Assembly (NCBI GenBank): GCA_950106755.1
Contig: OX467086.1
Coordinates: 18,122,001-18,186,000, forward strand
Direction: 5' to 3'
DNA from: Climacium dendroides
Taxonomy: Eukaryota; Streptophyta; Bryopsida; Hypnales; Climaciaceae
Length of the DNA stretch: 64,000 nt
Within the stretch, counting starts at the first letter, position 1. Each line of letters begins with the position of its first letter. The position numbers were made by a program, and so were the translations under genes. Shown in pieces: positions 36,701-47,500 of the stretch. Below the pieces are notes generated by a model, which saw only the letters and a list, made by a program, of their open reading frames with translations, did no database searches and had not been told where the DNA came from.

Positions 36701-37710
36701 TTTATAATTGGGACAAGTTTATGAAAATTGCCAAAAATAAGTTGGAAAGTTTGTGCTTAAATCTCCACCCTTTACTCTTTATTTATATAATCAAAACAAA
36801 AAACACTTCATGATTATGACAACTCTTGAAGAACTGCAAAAAATAAATAAAGGAGTTTGTACTTAAATCTCTACCTTTTACTCTTCACTTTAAAAGCCAT
36901 GTTGATTTTAAATCAACATGACACTTTTAAAAACAAATAATTAAGGAGGAAGAGGACTCTATTGTAATTGCAAAAATTAAAAAGGGAAGTTCTTACTTAC
37001 ATTTCCATTGTTTAATTTTTGTCTATAAAATTAGAGTAACAAATAATTTATGATTAGAAGAAGTCTTAGAAAATTGCAAAAATAAATAGGGGAATTTATA
37101 CTTAAATCTTCACCTTTTTCAAAATTTTAGATCAATGTGACAAATATAATTCAAAATTATAAAGATTCTTTAAGGATTGCAAAAAATAAATAAGGAAGTC
37201 ACTCTTACTTAAATCTCCACCTTTTGTTTTTTATTTATAAAATTATAGTGACAAATAATATACACAAGTGGTATGATTCTTTGAGAATTATAAAAATAAA
37301 TATGTATGTTCTTACTGCAATCTCCACCCTTTATTTTTATTTTTAGATCAATGCAGCAATTGATACATGAATAGGATGATTATTTGAAAATGGAAAATTT
37401 CTTATTTAAATCTCCACCTTTTATTTTTTACTTTTAAAATCAACATGACAAAAAATATTGATTAGTAGGACAAGAGGAGGGTTTTTTTAACCTAAATTGC
37501 CACCTTGTATTTTATATTTATACATTCAAAGTGATAAGTTATTCATGACTAGGAAGAGTCTTAGAGAATTTTAAAGAATAAGTAGAAAAATTCTTACTTA
37601 AAATTCTATTCTAAATTTTATTTTATTCATAAAATTTACAGAAGAAACAATACAGGAGTTGAATGATTCTTTGAGAATTGCAAAAATAAATGGGTGACTT
37701 GCTACTTAAA
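33720..37710. repeat. Strongly diverged tandem array, period about 105 bp
   Basis: A core reading roughly CTCCACCTTTTATTTTT, then AAATCAATGTGACAAATAAT, a TGATTAGGA-like word, GAGAATTGCAAAAA and AAGTTCTTACTTAAAT recurs in one orientation. Anchors CTCCACC or near variants lie at about 34050, 34141, 34361, 34478, 35541, 36138, 36345, 36449, 36659, 36763, 37215, 37322 and 37413. Spacing is about 90-120 bp, most often near 105, suggesting roughly 28 monomers. The array is interrupted at about 34550-35340 by unrelated AT-rich sequence. No frame stays open across monomers, so it is not a protein repeat. It looks like an old satellite. Confidence 0.85.
35837..36002. mobile_element. Short inverted-repeat element inside the 105-bp array
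   Basis: The left end GGAATTTCATTAAAATGGCA (then AATATTC) is the inverted copy of the right end, GAATATTGCCATTTTAATGA followed by AATTCC. The flanking array sequence resembles the uninterrupted monomer at 34221-34245 (GCATAATTGGATACAT), so the segment is an insertion of about 166 bp. A second inverted pair in the middle contains CTGGGCGATCTGAAATCT-like sequence and its near complement. Confidence 0.75.
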
Positions 37711-38550
37711 TTTCTACAAGCATCCCATGTACCATTGCCACGTCCAAATTAAAAGAAAAAATAATTCTTAAAAAAAGTTAAATTTATTTTAGTGATTTTA
37801 AGTATTTTACAATTAACTCTAATCAAAGTTTGAAATTATTCCTAGTTTAAATCTAAATCTTGGTTTTCATCTAAATTTTTGTCTAATTAACATCCAAACT
37901 TCATCCTATTCCATTTTGACTTGTTTTTTTTAGTGTTATATGTTTCTAAAAACCTCTAAGAATTATCTATGTGAGTTTAAATTTAAACTTTGATTTTGAT
38001 TTATTCCCAAAGTCTAATTTTAACACATACATTTCTAATTGAATAGTAGGTTTGGGAATAACCAACAAAGCACCAAATTATGCATTTACTACCTCATTTG
38101 TGGTCATCGCTTCAATGAACAATTTTTACAATGGAATTTAGAAAACCAACCTTTAAATAATCTATTTTATTTTGTCTTTTTTCTCAACCTATTTTTATTT
38201 TTATTTTTTCTTAGCCTTTTCTCTAACTATTTTTTTTGACTATTTTGTTTCTAATTTTTTTCTTTTTTTCTTTTTTCTAATTTTCTTGGGATATTTGAAG
38301 TAGTACAATGTTGACTCTAATCCTAATCATAGTGGACTAAGTGACTTTGGGAATCAAACAAAAATGATGACCAACTTGTCATAAACTCACACTAAGCATA
38401 TACTAATCATGCTGTGGGCTCTAATCTAGTCAACTATGTATTTTTTTTGTTTTTCCTTTTTTGATTAAGAGTCAAGCCTTGATTGGAGGTCAAATCTATC
38501 TCTTGATTACAACATGAACCCACCTTCACAACCTTAAGTTTTCCTTATTT
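37711..38550. other. AT-rich gene-free stretch
   Basis: No gene or clear repeat is seen. A T-rich run at 38160-38280 creates a spurious hydrophobic open frame. Confidence 0.5.
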
Positions 38551-38774
38551 AACCCCTAATGGACAGACTGTGATGTGAAAATCATCCCTTTAGTTACTTG
38601 TGAATAATTCTCTTACAAAATTGTAAAAGCACTCATTAGAAGTCAAACTACTTTAAAAGACCTCCCCTTCTCACAACAAAATTCTAAGGATGAATAATTG
38701 CACTTCTATCCTACTAGAAGGATTCTCTCTCATCCACTGGACACCAAATGTCCTTGTCAACGTTTAAGGGCTAA
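38551..38774. mobile_element. Small TTAACCC-family MITE, subfamily A
   Basis: It starts TTAACCCCTAATGGACAG and ends CAACGTTTAAGGGCTAA. The interior shows the subfamily words AAAATCATCC, AAGCACTCATTAGAAGTCAA, CACAACAAAATTCTAAGGAT and GAATAATTGCACTTCTA. The length is 224 bp. Confidence 0.75.
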
Positions 38775-39428
38775 TAAAGTAGAAGCACTTGAATGTGATA
38801 CTTATTCAAGATTTGCAGATGTTGAAGGTAGGTACAAAATAAAATAATGTATATTTGTTAGAAAATGGTTTAGAAAACCAACAAAATTAGTTTCGTATTT
38901 TTTTTTATCTTGTATGAATATAATGCCAATTTGTGAAAACAAGTGCGTAGATGTACCTATTGAGGACAATAGACTAACCCCAAAGTAAACACAAAAACAC
39001 CCAAAAGCAATAGCTCTGAGCTTCATTGTATCATGCTCATTTTATTGGCCAACACAAAACCCAGGCCCATTACCATGATACATTCATGGAAACTCACATG
39101 TCAACATTGGGTCCACTTACGTTGTAGTTTAGGACTTATTCTAGGTGTCCATAAACAATTCTTGTTACATTTGGGTGCACATACCTTAGAGCATGTCCTG
39201 CAAAAATGTGGGCTGACATTTTGCCAGGCCTTCCATTTTGCAGGCCAGGGGAGCAATGAGCCTCACTGGTTGCAAGCCGGGAGGCCAACCAGTGAGGTTA
39301 TAAGTGGTCAAATTATTTTTGTAGTGATCATTTTTAGCTTTGACAATATTAAAAGTTTTTATGATTGAATGAGAGGTTTGGGGAGGGGGGATCACTTCTT
39401 GTCCTTTGTTGTTTTGCAAGCCGGTGGG

Positions 39429-39580
39429 TGGCTTGCAAAATGGCCCCAATATGCAAGCCCCCCTGGCTTGCAAGCCCTCCCTCTTAAGAAGTCATCCATT
39501 TTGCAAGACGGGCACTTTTGCAAGCCACTCTTAAGAAGCCATTCGTTTTGCAAGATGCATATTGGGGTCATTTTGCAAGC
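39429..39580. repeat. Inner inverted repeat rich in TTTGCAAGCC words
   Basis: GGCTTGCAAAATGGCCCCAA followed by TATGCAAG at the left is the near complement of GCATATTGGGGTCATTTTGC followed by AAGCC at the right. The word CTTAAGAAG..AT.C(A/G)TTTTGCAAGA also occurs twice in direct orientation within it. Confidence 0.75.
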
Positions 39581-39588
39581 CATCCACT

Positions 39589-39929
39589 ACACTAATGATG
39601 ATAAATAGTGTTGGCAACACTAATCACGAAGCATAACACTAATTGTCAACAATCCGGTTAATGTTACCAACACTAAATGTCAACATAGACTCTATTTGTC
39701 AACTATTGGGTATAAATTTTTACAAGTTTACATTTAGTGTTACCTAACTATTTCATCAAAATGCAAAGAAAAATGTATGAACCCAAGAAACCTATGACAT
39801 GCTCAAAAAAGTTATTGCTCCAAAAAGTGAACACAACACTAAATGCCAACTAGTTGAAGTTTAGAGTGACCAGGGTAAAAGTCCAGGTCACACTAATCAC
39901 AACATAACACTATTTATCATCATTAGTGT
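39589..39929. mobile_element. ACACTAATG-ended (CACTA-like) element nested in the foldback
   Basis: The inverted ends are ACACTAATGATGATAAATAG on the left and CTATTTATCATCATTAGTGT on the right, exact over at least 20 bases. Further internal CACTAAT/ATTAGTG words repeat near each end. The length is 341 bp. The terminal repeat differs at only a few bases from that of 26801-27171. The left flank is ACT but the right flank is AGC, so no clean target duplication is shown. Confidence 0.75.
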
Positions 39930-40091
39930 AGCTTGCAAAACAACAAAGGACAAGAAGTGGTCCCCCCTCCCAAAACCTTTTCACTCAATCATAAACACTT
40001 TTAATACTATAAAAACTGAAAATGAGCATTACAAAAATAATTTAACAACACAAAACCTCACTACAGTAGTTGGCCTCCCGACCTGCAACCC

Positions 40092-41379
40092 CTGTCTCTG
40101 ATTTTTCTTCACTTCCCAACGCAGAATTCAGGATTTTTCCCGCTCTCACACCCTCACCCACTCTGAATTTCTCCTCATTCCATGGATTCCAGCCCGTCAG
40201 TCAGTTCACATTTTCCCTCACAATTTTCTCTCCCCCAGCTGAAATTCTCCTTCGTTAGCTAAATTGTTGAGAACCCCAAACCCTAATTGTCAAATTTCAG
40301 ATCGAATTAGACCCACTTCGGACTCCCAGTCCCCAAATGTTAAATTTCAGATCCAATTCGGACTTCCAGTTTTGATCAATAGGCTCTCGAGACTCAGGAC
40401 AACCGGCCAGCAACATGAACGGGTGGATGAAGACGTCCGTTAAAGCTAGATGTTCAACCGTTCGATGACTCCGTCTGGTCTCTGAGTGTCGGTACTTGAA
40501 GCTTTGGGCTCTGCATTTTGGAAATCATCAAGTTGGCAAGAAATTTACGTTGCTGCAGAATGCAGAACAGTTTGCCATCCTATCCCTTCAGCAGCTAAGT
40601 TATTAAGCTGAAACTTACGACTGCAAAACTTGAAACATCATTTGTGAGACAGTAATGTACGTGTGCAGCAAGTGGTTACCTAGCACTCGGGAGTGCCTGT
40701 GATGTAATATCCAGTTGTGCGAGCTGAGGTGCATTGCTTTGGCGACTTGCTTCTTGGGATTTCTAAGAGAAACCAGAAACCCTACTTAAGAATTCAGGAT
40801 TCCTCGATCTTGACCTGAAGTCAACCCACTCAGACAGGTGGACATATACCAATATTGTCACGCTTTTCAAGTTTACGTACAATGAAAGTGGCTTTGCCAC
40901 GAGCTGGAAGAATGGTGCCACTTCTCACAGCAATGACAGAACGACGTCAAAACGGAGTGGGATTGTCCAAAAGCACTGAGTTGAGTTCGGGCACATACAG
41001 TATATGATTCAAAACGTTCCACACTTTTTGTTGGTGAAAGATTATAGATTCCAAAATTTTCCAGGCTTGCCGTTACGTTGGTGGTAAGCGATGCCGTAGT
41101 TTGTTTCCAGTGTGCTGAAATGCAAATTTAGAGCCTTTCTTTCTGGATAGTTACTTGCAATGCTTCTACTACAGAAATTAAATGCAATCGTACTTCCAGA
41201 TTAGATCGGACGATTGTGTCAAAAATGTGTATTGAAATATGATGTTTCAATTGCAACATTTGAGTTACAAGGGTGAGCGGCATTGGTACTGTACACACTA
41301 TGTCTGTCTTAGTGAATCGATGTTTTCTCCGACTTCAGTTTTAGATAGATGATACTATTTGCGTCACTGAATTCAGCAT
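40092..41379. other. Non-AT-rich stretch without recognisable gene
   Basis: The composition resembles a promoter, UTR or non-coding transcript: pyrimidine-rich at 40140-40260 and mixed after that. CAAATGTTAAATTTCAGATC and a near copy, CAAATTTCAGATCGAATTAG, form a local repeat at 40289-40360. The first good ATG context (CAACATGAACGGGTGGATGA, 40412) opens only 17 codons. I cannot assign a gene. Confidence 0.4.
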
Positions 41380-41820
41380 TTAACCCTTCAAGGATGGGCT
41401 GGTGACTGTGGAAATTATCCCTTTTCAGCATTATGTGAATAGTTGATTTTTAACCCTTAAATGACAAGCCGGTCACCATGGAAATCATTTGTTTGGGTAC
41501 TAGGTGAATTATTGGTTTAAAATAATGAAAAAGCACTCATTGGGGGACAAGCTACTGTAGAAGATGTTCCCTCTTCCCACAAAATTTGAAGGATGAAGAG
41601 TTGCACTTCTATCTTGGATGTAGAGATTCTTTGTCATTCATCAGATGCAAAACGTCCGCCTTGACGTTTAAGGGTTAAAAATCCAAAAGTCAAACTACTA
41701 TATAAGACCTCTCATTTTCATGCAAAATTCTGAAGATGAATAGTTGTACTTATGTCTTACAAACGAGGATTCCCTGTCATTCATCGACCAAAAATGGTTG
41801 TATTGTTATTTATGGGTTAA
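41380..41820. mobile_element. Small TTAACCC-family MITE, subfamily A, split by a second copy
   Basis: The outer copy begins TTAACCCTTCAAGGATGGGC at 41380, breaks at 41449, resumes at about 41678 (AAATCCAAAAGTCAAACTAC) and ends ATTTATGGGTTAA at 41820. Rejoining the two parts gives the same order of words as the copies at 48976 and 38551. It was therefore interrupted by the element at 41450-41677. Confidence 0.8.
41450..41677. mobile_element. Small TTAACCC-family MITE, subfamily A, inserted in its own kind
   Basis: It begins TTAACCCTTAAATGACAAGC and ends TTGACGTTTAAGGGTTAA, 228 bp. Its terminal repeats are the cleanest of the family. The insertion point in the outer copy reads TTTTAA in related copies, consistent with a TTA, TAA or TTAA target. 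Confidence 0.85.
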
Positions 41821-41999
41821 ACACATGGAGCTAGGAGTGTAATTTTTGAGTAGTCTATGATCGAGTTGAAGAGATCTTTCATCAAGAACAACAATCAACT
41901 TTCTTTTAATTAGGGTTTTACCATCATGTATGAATTATTATAGTGTAAATGGGAAGTTGCAACCACTATCATACTTGACTATCAAGATCAATACTTCAT

Positions 42000-42140
42000 G
42001 TAAAACATTTAATTAAATTTGGGAAAGTAGAATTTGGTAGATGCTTGAAACAACCTCAAAATTCTTGTTTTTTCCATACACTTTTTTTTAAGTAAGAATT
42101 TTCCTTATTTGTTAAAAAAAAAAAAAAAAAACAAACAAAC
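42000..42140 (+). mobile_element. Possible LINE tail with poly-A
   Basis: AAGAATTTTCCTTATTTGTT is followed by an A-run of about 19 and AACAAACAAAC. The sequence before the run resembles the tail of the possible LINE remnant at 12877-13190 in the other orientation. Only the extreme 3' end would be present. Confidence 0.3.
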
Positions 42141-42269
42141 TGGTATTAACTTGTAGTGTTGACACCACACCCACAATGGTCCGCCTCAATTTGAATAGAC
42201 TGGCGCATTGCTCTGAATGCTTTGTCAAAATTGGAGGTACTGTAGTGTGACATGGCTTTTGTTTTTTTT

Positions 42270-43001
42270 ATTAACCCCTAAATGACGGATTCATGACCAT
42301 TGATTTCAAACCTCACTGTCCATCACTCAGTTTGTTGTCATTTTGCAACTAGATATGTATGAAAAAATTTATATTTATTTTTCAGAGATGAAATTACATG
42401 TCTTCTGTACTTCACAAAAATTTTAAATTTTTTTGTAAAAATTTGATTTTTTGAGAATTTTTGAAGAAAAAGTGAAGAAAAATCACATCAAATAGAAAAT
42501 TATTTCAAAAAAATCTGAAAATTTCACCATATATATTACAATGACTAACATCATCATGTAAACTCAATTTCCATGTCATTCTATAATTAGAAAATAATAG
42601 ACATTGAAAATACATCCAAAGTTCAAATTGCAATAAAATATTCAATATTAGGAATTTTTTTCAAAATTCAAATTGGAGTAGAAACTGCAATAGATGACCT
42701 TCATTTTGTTAGTTGGACTCAAATTAAAAAAATATCATTTTTGTGAAGAAATTTCAGATTTAGAACAAGGAACAACAACTTCCCAAAATGCACTAAAATA
42801 GCATATTCTATGATCCATTTTTTTTACTAACTTCTCATTTATGTGAAGACAAATACTTGCAAGACTACAAACTAGATTAAATACTCTTTATAACCCACCA
42901 TGAAAGGTCAACAAGAAAAATATGGATGAAAAAATGCTTTTGAACTCACAGTATTGTCATTGGAACGCCACATAATGGCGCTTGTGGCGCTCTAGGGTTA
43001 A
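42270..43001. mobile_element. 0.7-kb TTAACCCC-ended element
   Basis: It begins TTAACCCCTAAATGACGG and ends GCGCTCTAGGGTTA. The interior 42390-42880 is homologous to 25380-25880, which shows a dispersed family. It ends directly next to the 0.9-kb element at 43006. Confidence 0.55.
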
Positions 43002-43005
43002 GTCA

Positions 43006-44509
43006 TTAATCCTTGAAGTTCAAATTCCTTGATTATGTTCTCACCAAAAATGCTCCAAAATTGTCATTTCTAATATAAGTATCAAATTTTTGAAAAATAT
43101 CAATTTTGGATACATGTAACTATAGGATCTTGTAGTAGTATGGTTTGAAAATATGTGGAAGAAATTTCAGATATTTCCACTGTACAAATTGGAAGGTATT
43201 ACTGTTTGAAGTGGTAAAAATCATTTTTTTGGCCTTGTGAAAAATCGGGCAACCGCACTTTACAAGGTCAAATCATTATGAAACTCGGGGGGGTCACTTA
43301 GAGTGTCCATTAAAAACCACATGCGAACAAAACTTTGGACCCCCTATATACTATTTGAATTTTAAATAAAATTAAATGAAAAAAATATGAATAGATTTTT
43401 CTACTTTGAAAGTTTATGTTTTGAATTATTGATATTTTTATTTGTTAATAATAATTAGTTATAAATTTTTGAAGTAAAAAGATACACCGTAGAACTGAAA
43501 AAATAACTTTCACATCCCTATATTATATAAGAAAAAATTGTCTAAAAAATGAACAAAAAATTTCTAAAAATAATTTTTTATTGAAAGTTCATTTTGAGTT
43601 GAATATTGATGCAATGGTCATCTAAATGTGTTCTCTAAAAATATTTGAGTTAAAAAAAACATGCTATTTTAGTGCATTTTTAACCTCTTCTAAAAATCAT
43701 TCCATATTTTATTTGAGTTTGAAATTTTGGGAGAAGAATCCTATAGTCATTGTTAAACAATGCTCAAAATTTGAAATTAAAATTATAGTCTATTAGAAAC
43801 CACTTGTTCGCATGTGGTTTGTTGTAGTAGAACTAAGTGCACTCCCCGAGTTATGAAAAAATGTCCAAAATGGTTGTGCTTCTTTGGATTCATTCGTCAA
43901 GTCAAGTTAGCTACATGCTTGAAAAATTTTAGATCATTTGGAATTGTGCAAGATATAGGAAAAAAATAGTAAGTAGAAAGAAGTAGATAATGATTCAAAA
44001 TAGTAAATTCATAAGAATTTATTTATGAAATTGAAAAATGCCAATCCTAATGGTTTTAATGTTGTAATAAACAATCTATATCCTATGATTTTGTTTTTTC
44101 AAAAATATTAAAAATTGAGTTAAATAAAAGGATTTCAAAGTTTATTTTAGAGTAGAGAATCTATAATTGTCCACAAACTAAAACTCATAACTTTTGACTT
44201 ATTGATCAAAATGGAATGATTTGAAAGCTTTCCACACATATATAAATCTAATGAACCAACTTCAAATGTTTATTTTTGAAGAAAATGATTTTTTCTAATC
44301 TACTTGAACCGCCTGAGTTGAGAAATAAACTACATATCACACTAACTTTTTAACCATGTAATTAAAAGTTATGAAAATTGTTGGGCTTTAAATCTATTCC
44401 TCATCCACATATTGTGTGAAAATTTCAAAGAAAAAAAAACTTTGCTCACATATATTTGCCCAAAAAATTTATCTTGCCAAAAACATAAGACCAGTCCTTT
44501 AGGGATTAA
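43006..44509. mobile_element. 0.9-kb TTAACCCCTAAAGGA-ended element, copy 3, with nested insertion
   Basis: It begins TTAATCCTTGAAG and ends CCAGTCCTTTAGGGATTAA. Removing 43284-43858 (the nested element plus one target copy) leaves about 930 bp that follows 9548-10467. For example, TTATGAAAAAATGTCCAAAA matches GCATGAAAAAACGTCCAAAA at 9811. The terminal repeats are more decayed than in copies 1 and 2. Confidence 0.8.
43284..43850. mobile_element. 567-bp hAT-like MITE with perfect 8-bp target duplication
   Basis: The flanks are TTATGAAA at 43276-43283 and again at 43851-43858. The ends are inverted copies: CTCGGGGGGGTCACTTAG on the left; the right end, read inward, is CTCGGGGAGTGCACTTAG. A second conserved inverted block, AACCACATGCGAACAA, lies just inside each end. 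An 8-bp duplication is the hallmark of hAT insertion. No protein is encoded. A second copy lies at 1-385. Confidence 0.9.
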
Positions 44510-47500
44510 TGTCATAATTAAATTTCTATAAATGTTTTTTTTTTTTTTTTTTAATTTGTAGAACATAAGTAAGAGTTCTATTGAAAACTTCACTAATAAA
44601 GGTCCAAATGAATGTTGGAAGGGTTTAGAATTGGTGGCCAACTTGACTATGGTAGTATGTAAGAGAGTGCACTCCTTTGGCACTTGCTCAAATTAGCGAG
44701 AGTTAGCACAATATATGAATTGCACCATTTTTCACTACTTAAGTATCTTTTCTTTGATAAATAATTGAACTAATATCAATACCTCAAATTATTTCAAAGC
44801 CCACTTCTTCCATGGATGTATATAATTGGTAAACAAAATTTTAATAATAATAATTTTTTCTTGTTTTTATGATTTTCTTAAATTTGTAAAGACATGACAT
44901 TTTGTTCACAATGAAGAAATGACAAATTGGAAAACAATTATAAGGCTACAAAATTGAAATTGTCTTTAATTCATATGAGTGTAAATGAACCATTGTGGAT
45001 GAATTTTTTTGTCATTACAAAGAGAAAAGTTTTGTCACACTATGATACCCAATCAAGATCCAACATGTTCAAATATTTTGTCCACACTTGCTAGTTGTAA
45101 GGCAATGTTTTGAGGAAGAACATCCTCAATCCAACAAGTATAATATTGGCCCTCAAAATTTACTTAACAGAGATTGATATATAATTAGAACTTGAAATTT
45201 CTATTATTGGAAGTACATTATAAAGTATGTTGAGTAGGCACATGAAAACTCAAATTTAGACATTTGACAATGAAAATAAAACATTTCAAAATCTAACTAT
45301 GAGACAAAAATTATAGAAGTCGTGTCAAATTATGGTTATAAAAAAACACACTACATAACATCAATAACGTTTCTATCAAATCCTCCACAAACAACCTCTC
45401 TCCAGTAACTTCAACATTCGTTAATTTTATATATTTACTACCTGACTATATAGAATATACCTTTTAACACCTCTTAACTTATATTAGACTATAAAAATGA
45501 TTGGAGTCATTTTTCTCTCTAATGACCTCATATTCAAGAGGATGGAAGTTTTGGATTCATGCCCAACCATTCTCTATTAGACCCCAAATTCAACAACAAA
45601 AGGGATTATTGGATTAAAATAAGCTAAATCCACTAGACTAAATCTACTACTATCCACTATCACCCTTCATTCCATTGTGCTTTGCAAGACTACAATAAGT
45701 TACAATAAAATACAAGGTAATAATGTTCCATATTTTGAACTTCCAACAGTTTGAAGAGTATAAAATTGAAATTGATTATTCTCAAACACTCAAAATTACA
45801 TAAAATTGAGAGTCATAAAGTGAAGTGGTAAACCTTTGAGGGTCTATTTTCAAATTATGTAGTATTTGAAAATTTAAAAAATGAAAATAAGCAAAATTTT
45901 GGATTTTTTAAATTTGATGTCTATCATTTAGTAATACTACTTCATATATATTAATAATAGCCTCATATTGTAGAAATGACAAAATCAAACATGCTCATCG
46001 AATTGCAACAACAATGTATTCATTTTTTATAGCTAATATTAGTTTTGAACTCAGTTTTCTATAAAAAAAAATTAGATTCTATATAGGATTCAATTCTAGG
46101 GAGTTTGGTGGCCAACTTATCATGAACATGATTTCAATGATCCAATGCAATGGTTTCTAATAGACAACGATTCATATTTCTAATTGCTTGCACATCTACT
46201 TGGAGAGCTTGTAATAATTAGTTATGGTATGTTTACAAGGACTTGACTAATAATCATTGTCAATGAAAAGGTGCATAAGAAATGTCCACAATATTGTTGA
46301 TTGTGATGTACAATAGATTATCAAAACATTTGGTCGCTTCAGATTTTTGATTCCCATACAAACAACCCATTCCTAAAATCAATTTTACACAATCTTTATG
46401 TGACTTTTACACCATTGCATTTCTTACACAATTTCAAGCAAATATATCAAATTTCAACTTCAAAAAAAAAAAATTATTTTATTCCTTAAAGTTTTAATTT
46501 GTAAATTAATAGTTATGATTTTGTGTGATAATTGATTGAAAACCATCAATTATGAATTTCCATAATTCAATTGCATGAATATATTGAATATGTCCATAAA
46601 TACATTTTTTTTACAAGAAAAAATCTCAAAAGAGTTTCAAAAATCATAGAGTTCAAAAAAGAATTCAATATCCACTAGGGTCCAAATATTGTATAAACTA
46701 AATATCTTTGTACCACAATTTTAGATCTTTGCAAACTAATTATACCATTGTATTCAAAAGGAGGTTACTAATTGTAGTGAGGTTTTTGAATTCTAAATTT
46801 CATTTACATTCTATAGTGAAATTCACTATAAATTTCATTTACATTCTATAGTGAAATTCACTATAAATTTCATTTACATTCTATAGTGAAATTCACTATA
46901 AATTTCATTTACATTCTATAGTGAATTTATATTAAATTACATTGCTTGAAAAAATACATCATATAAAGATGAGTATTTTTGAAGTAACACTAATAACAAA
47001 TGTCATGTTTTTAGTAAACAAAAAATACATAATGAACGCCTATTTTTTTTAAAAAAGAAAACACTTTACTCCACAACAAAACAAAACATTACACTAAACC
47101 CAAAGAACCATATCTCAATGAAAGACATCAAAATACATAATTACACTTGTGTTAATACCTACATTAGGTGGCTACCTCAAAATACATTGTTAATGACATA
47201 GACACAATACACTATAGTTAAAATAATTTATGGCAATGATTGATTGTTCACCCAAATTTGTTCAATTGCAATGATATAGACAAATCGAGAAATAGTTAAA
47301 TTTTTTTTCTTGTGCCACTCTCACTATTTGTGGATTTTCATGTAAGACCTTAATTTGATAAATCTCCTTATTCTGCACTAATTCTATTGAAGAATCATAG
47401 TTGAAGTAGAAAATCCAATACCATTGCTATACATTGGTATATATATTACTTAAGTTAATTCAATTAGTGCAAGATATACTAATTAATTCATGTTATTTTT

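Larger units (their letters stand above)
39267..40091. repeat. Large foldback element with arms of about 165 bp
   Basis: The left arm (39267-39425) reads GGTTGCAAGCCGGGAGGCCA, then AAATTATTTTTGTAGTGATC, TTTATGATTGAATGAGAGG and TTGTCCTTTGTTGTTTTGCA. Its reverse complement runs from about 39930 to 40091. Between the arms sit an inner inverted repeat (39429-39580) and a CACTA-like element (39589-39929), so three inverted structures share the region. No protein is encoded. Confidence 0.8.

Noticed and set aside
33720..37710. CRISPR-like array
   Set aside because: Monomers are diverged throughout, with no constant repeat and unique spacer pattern, and the DNA is eukaryotic nuclear.
38039..38239. 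Hydrophobic 66-codon frame, possible membrane protein
   Set aside because: It is made by a T-rich run and has no other support.
43006..44509. Protein-coding transposon
   Set aside because: No reading frame of useful length or transposase motif exists in any of the three copies of this family.
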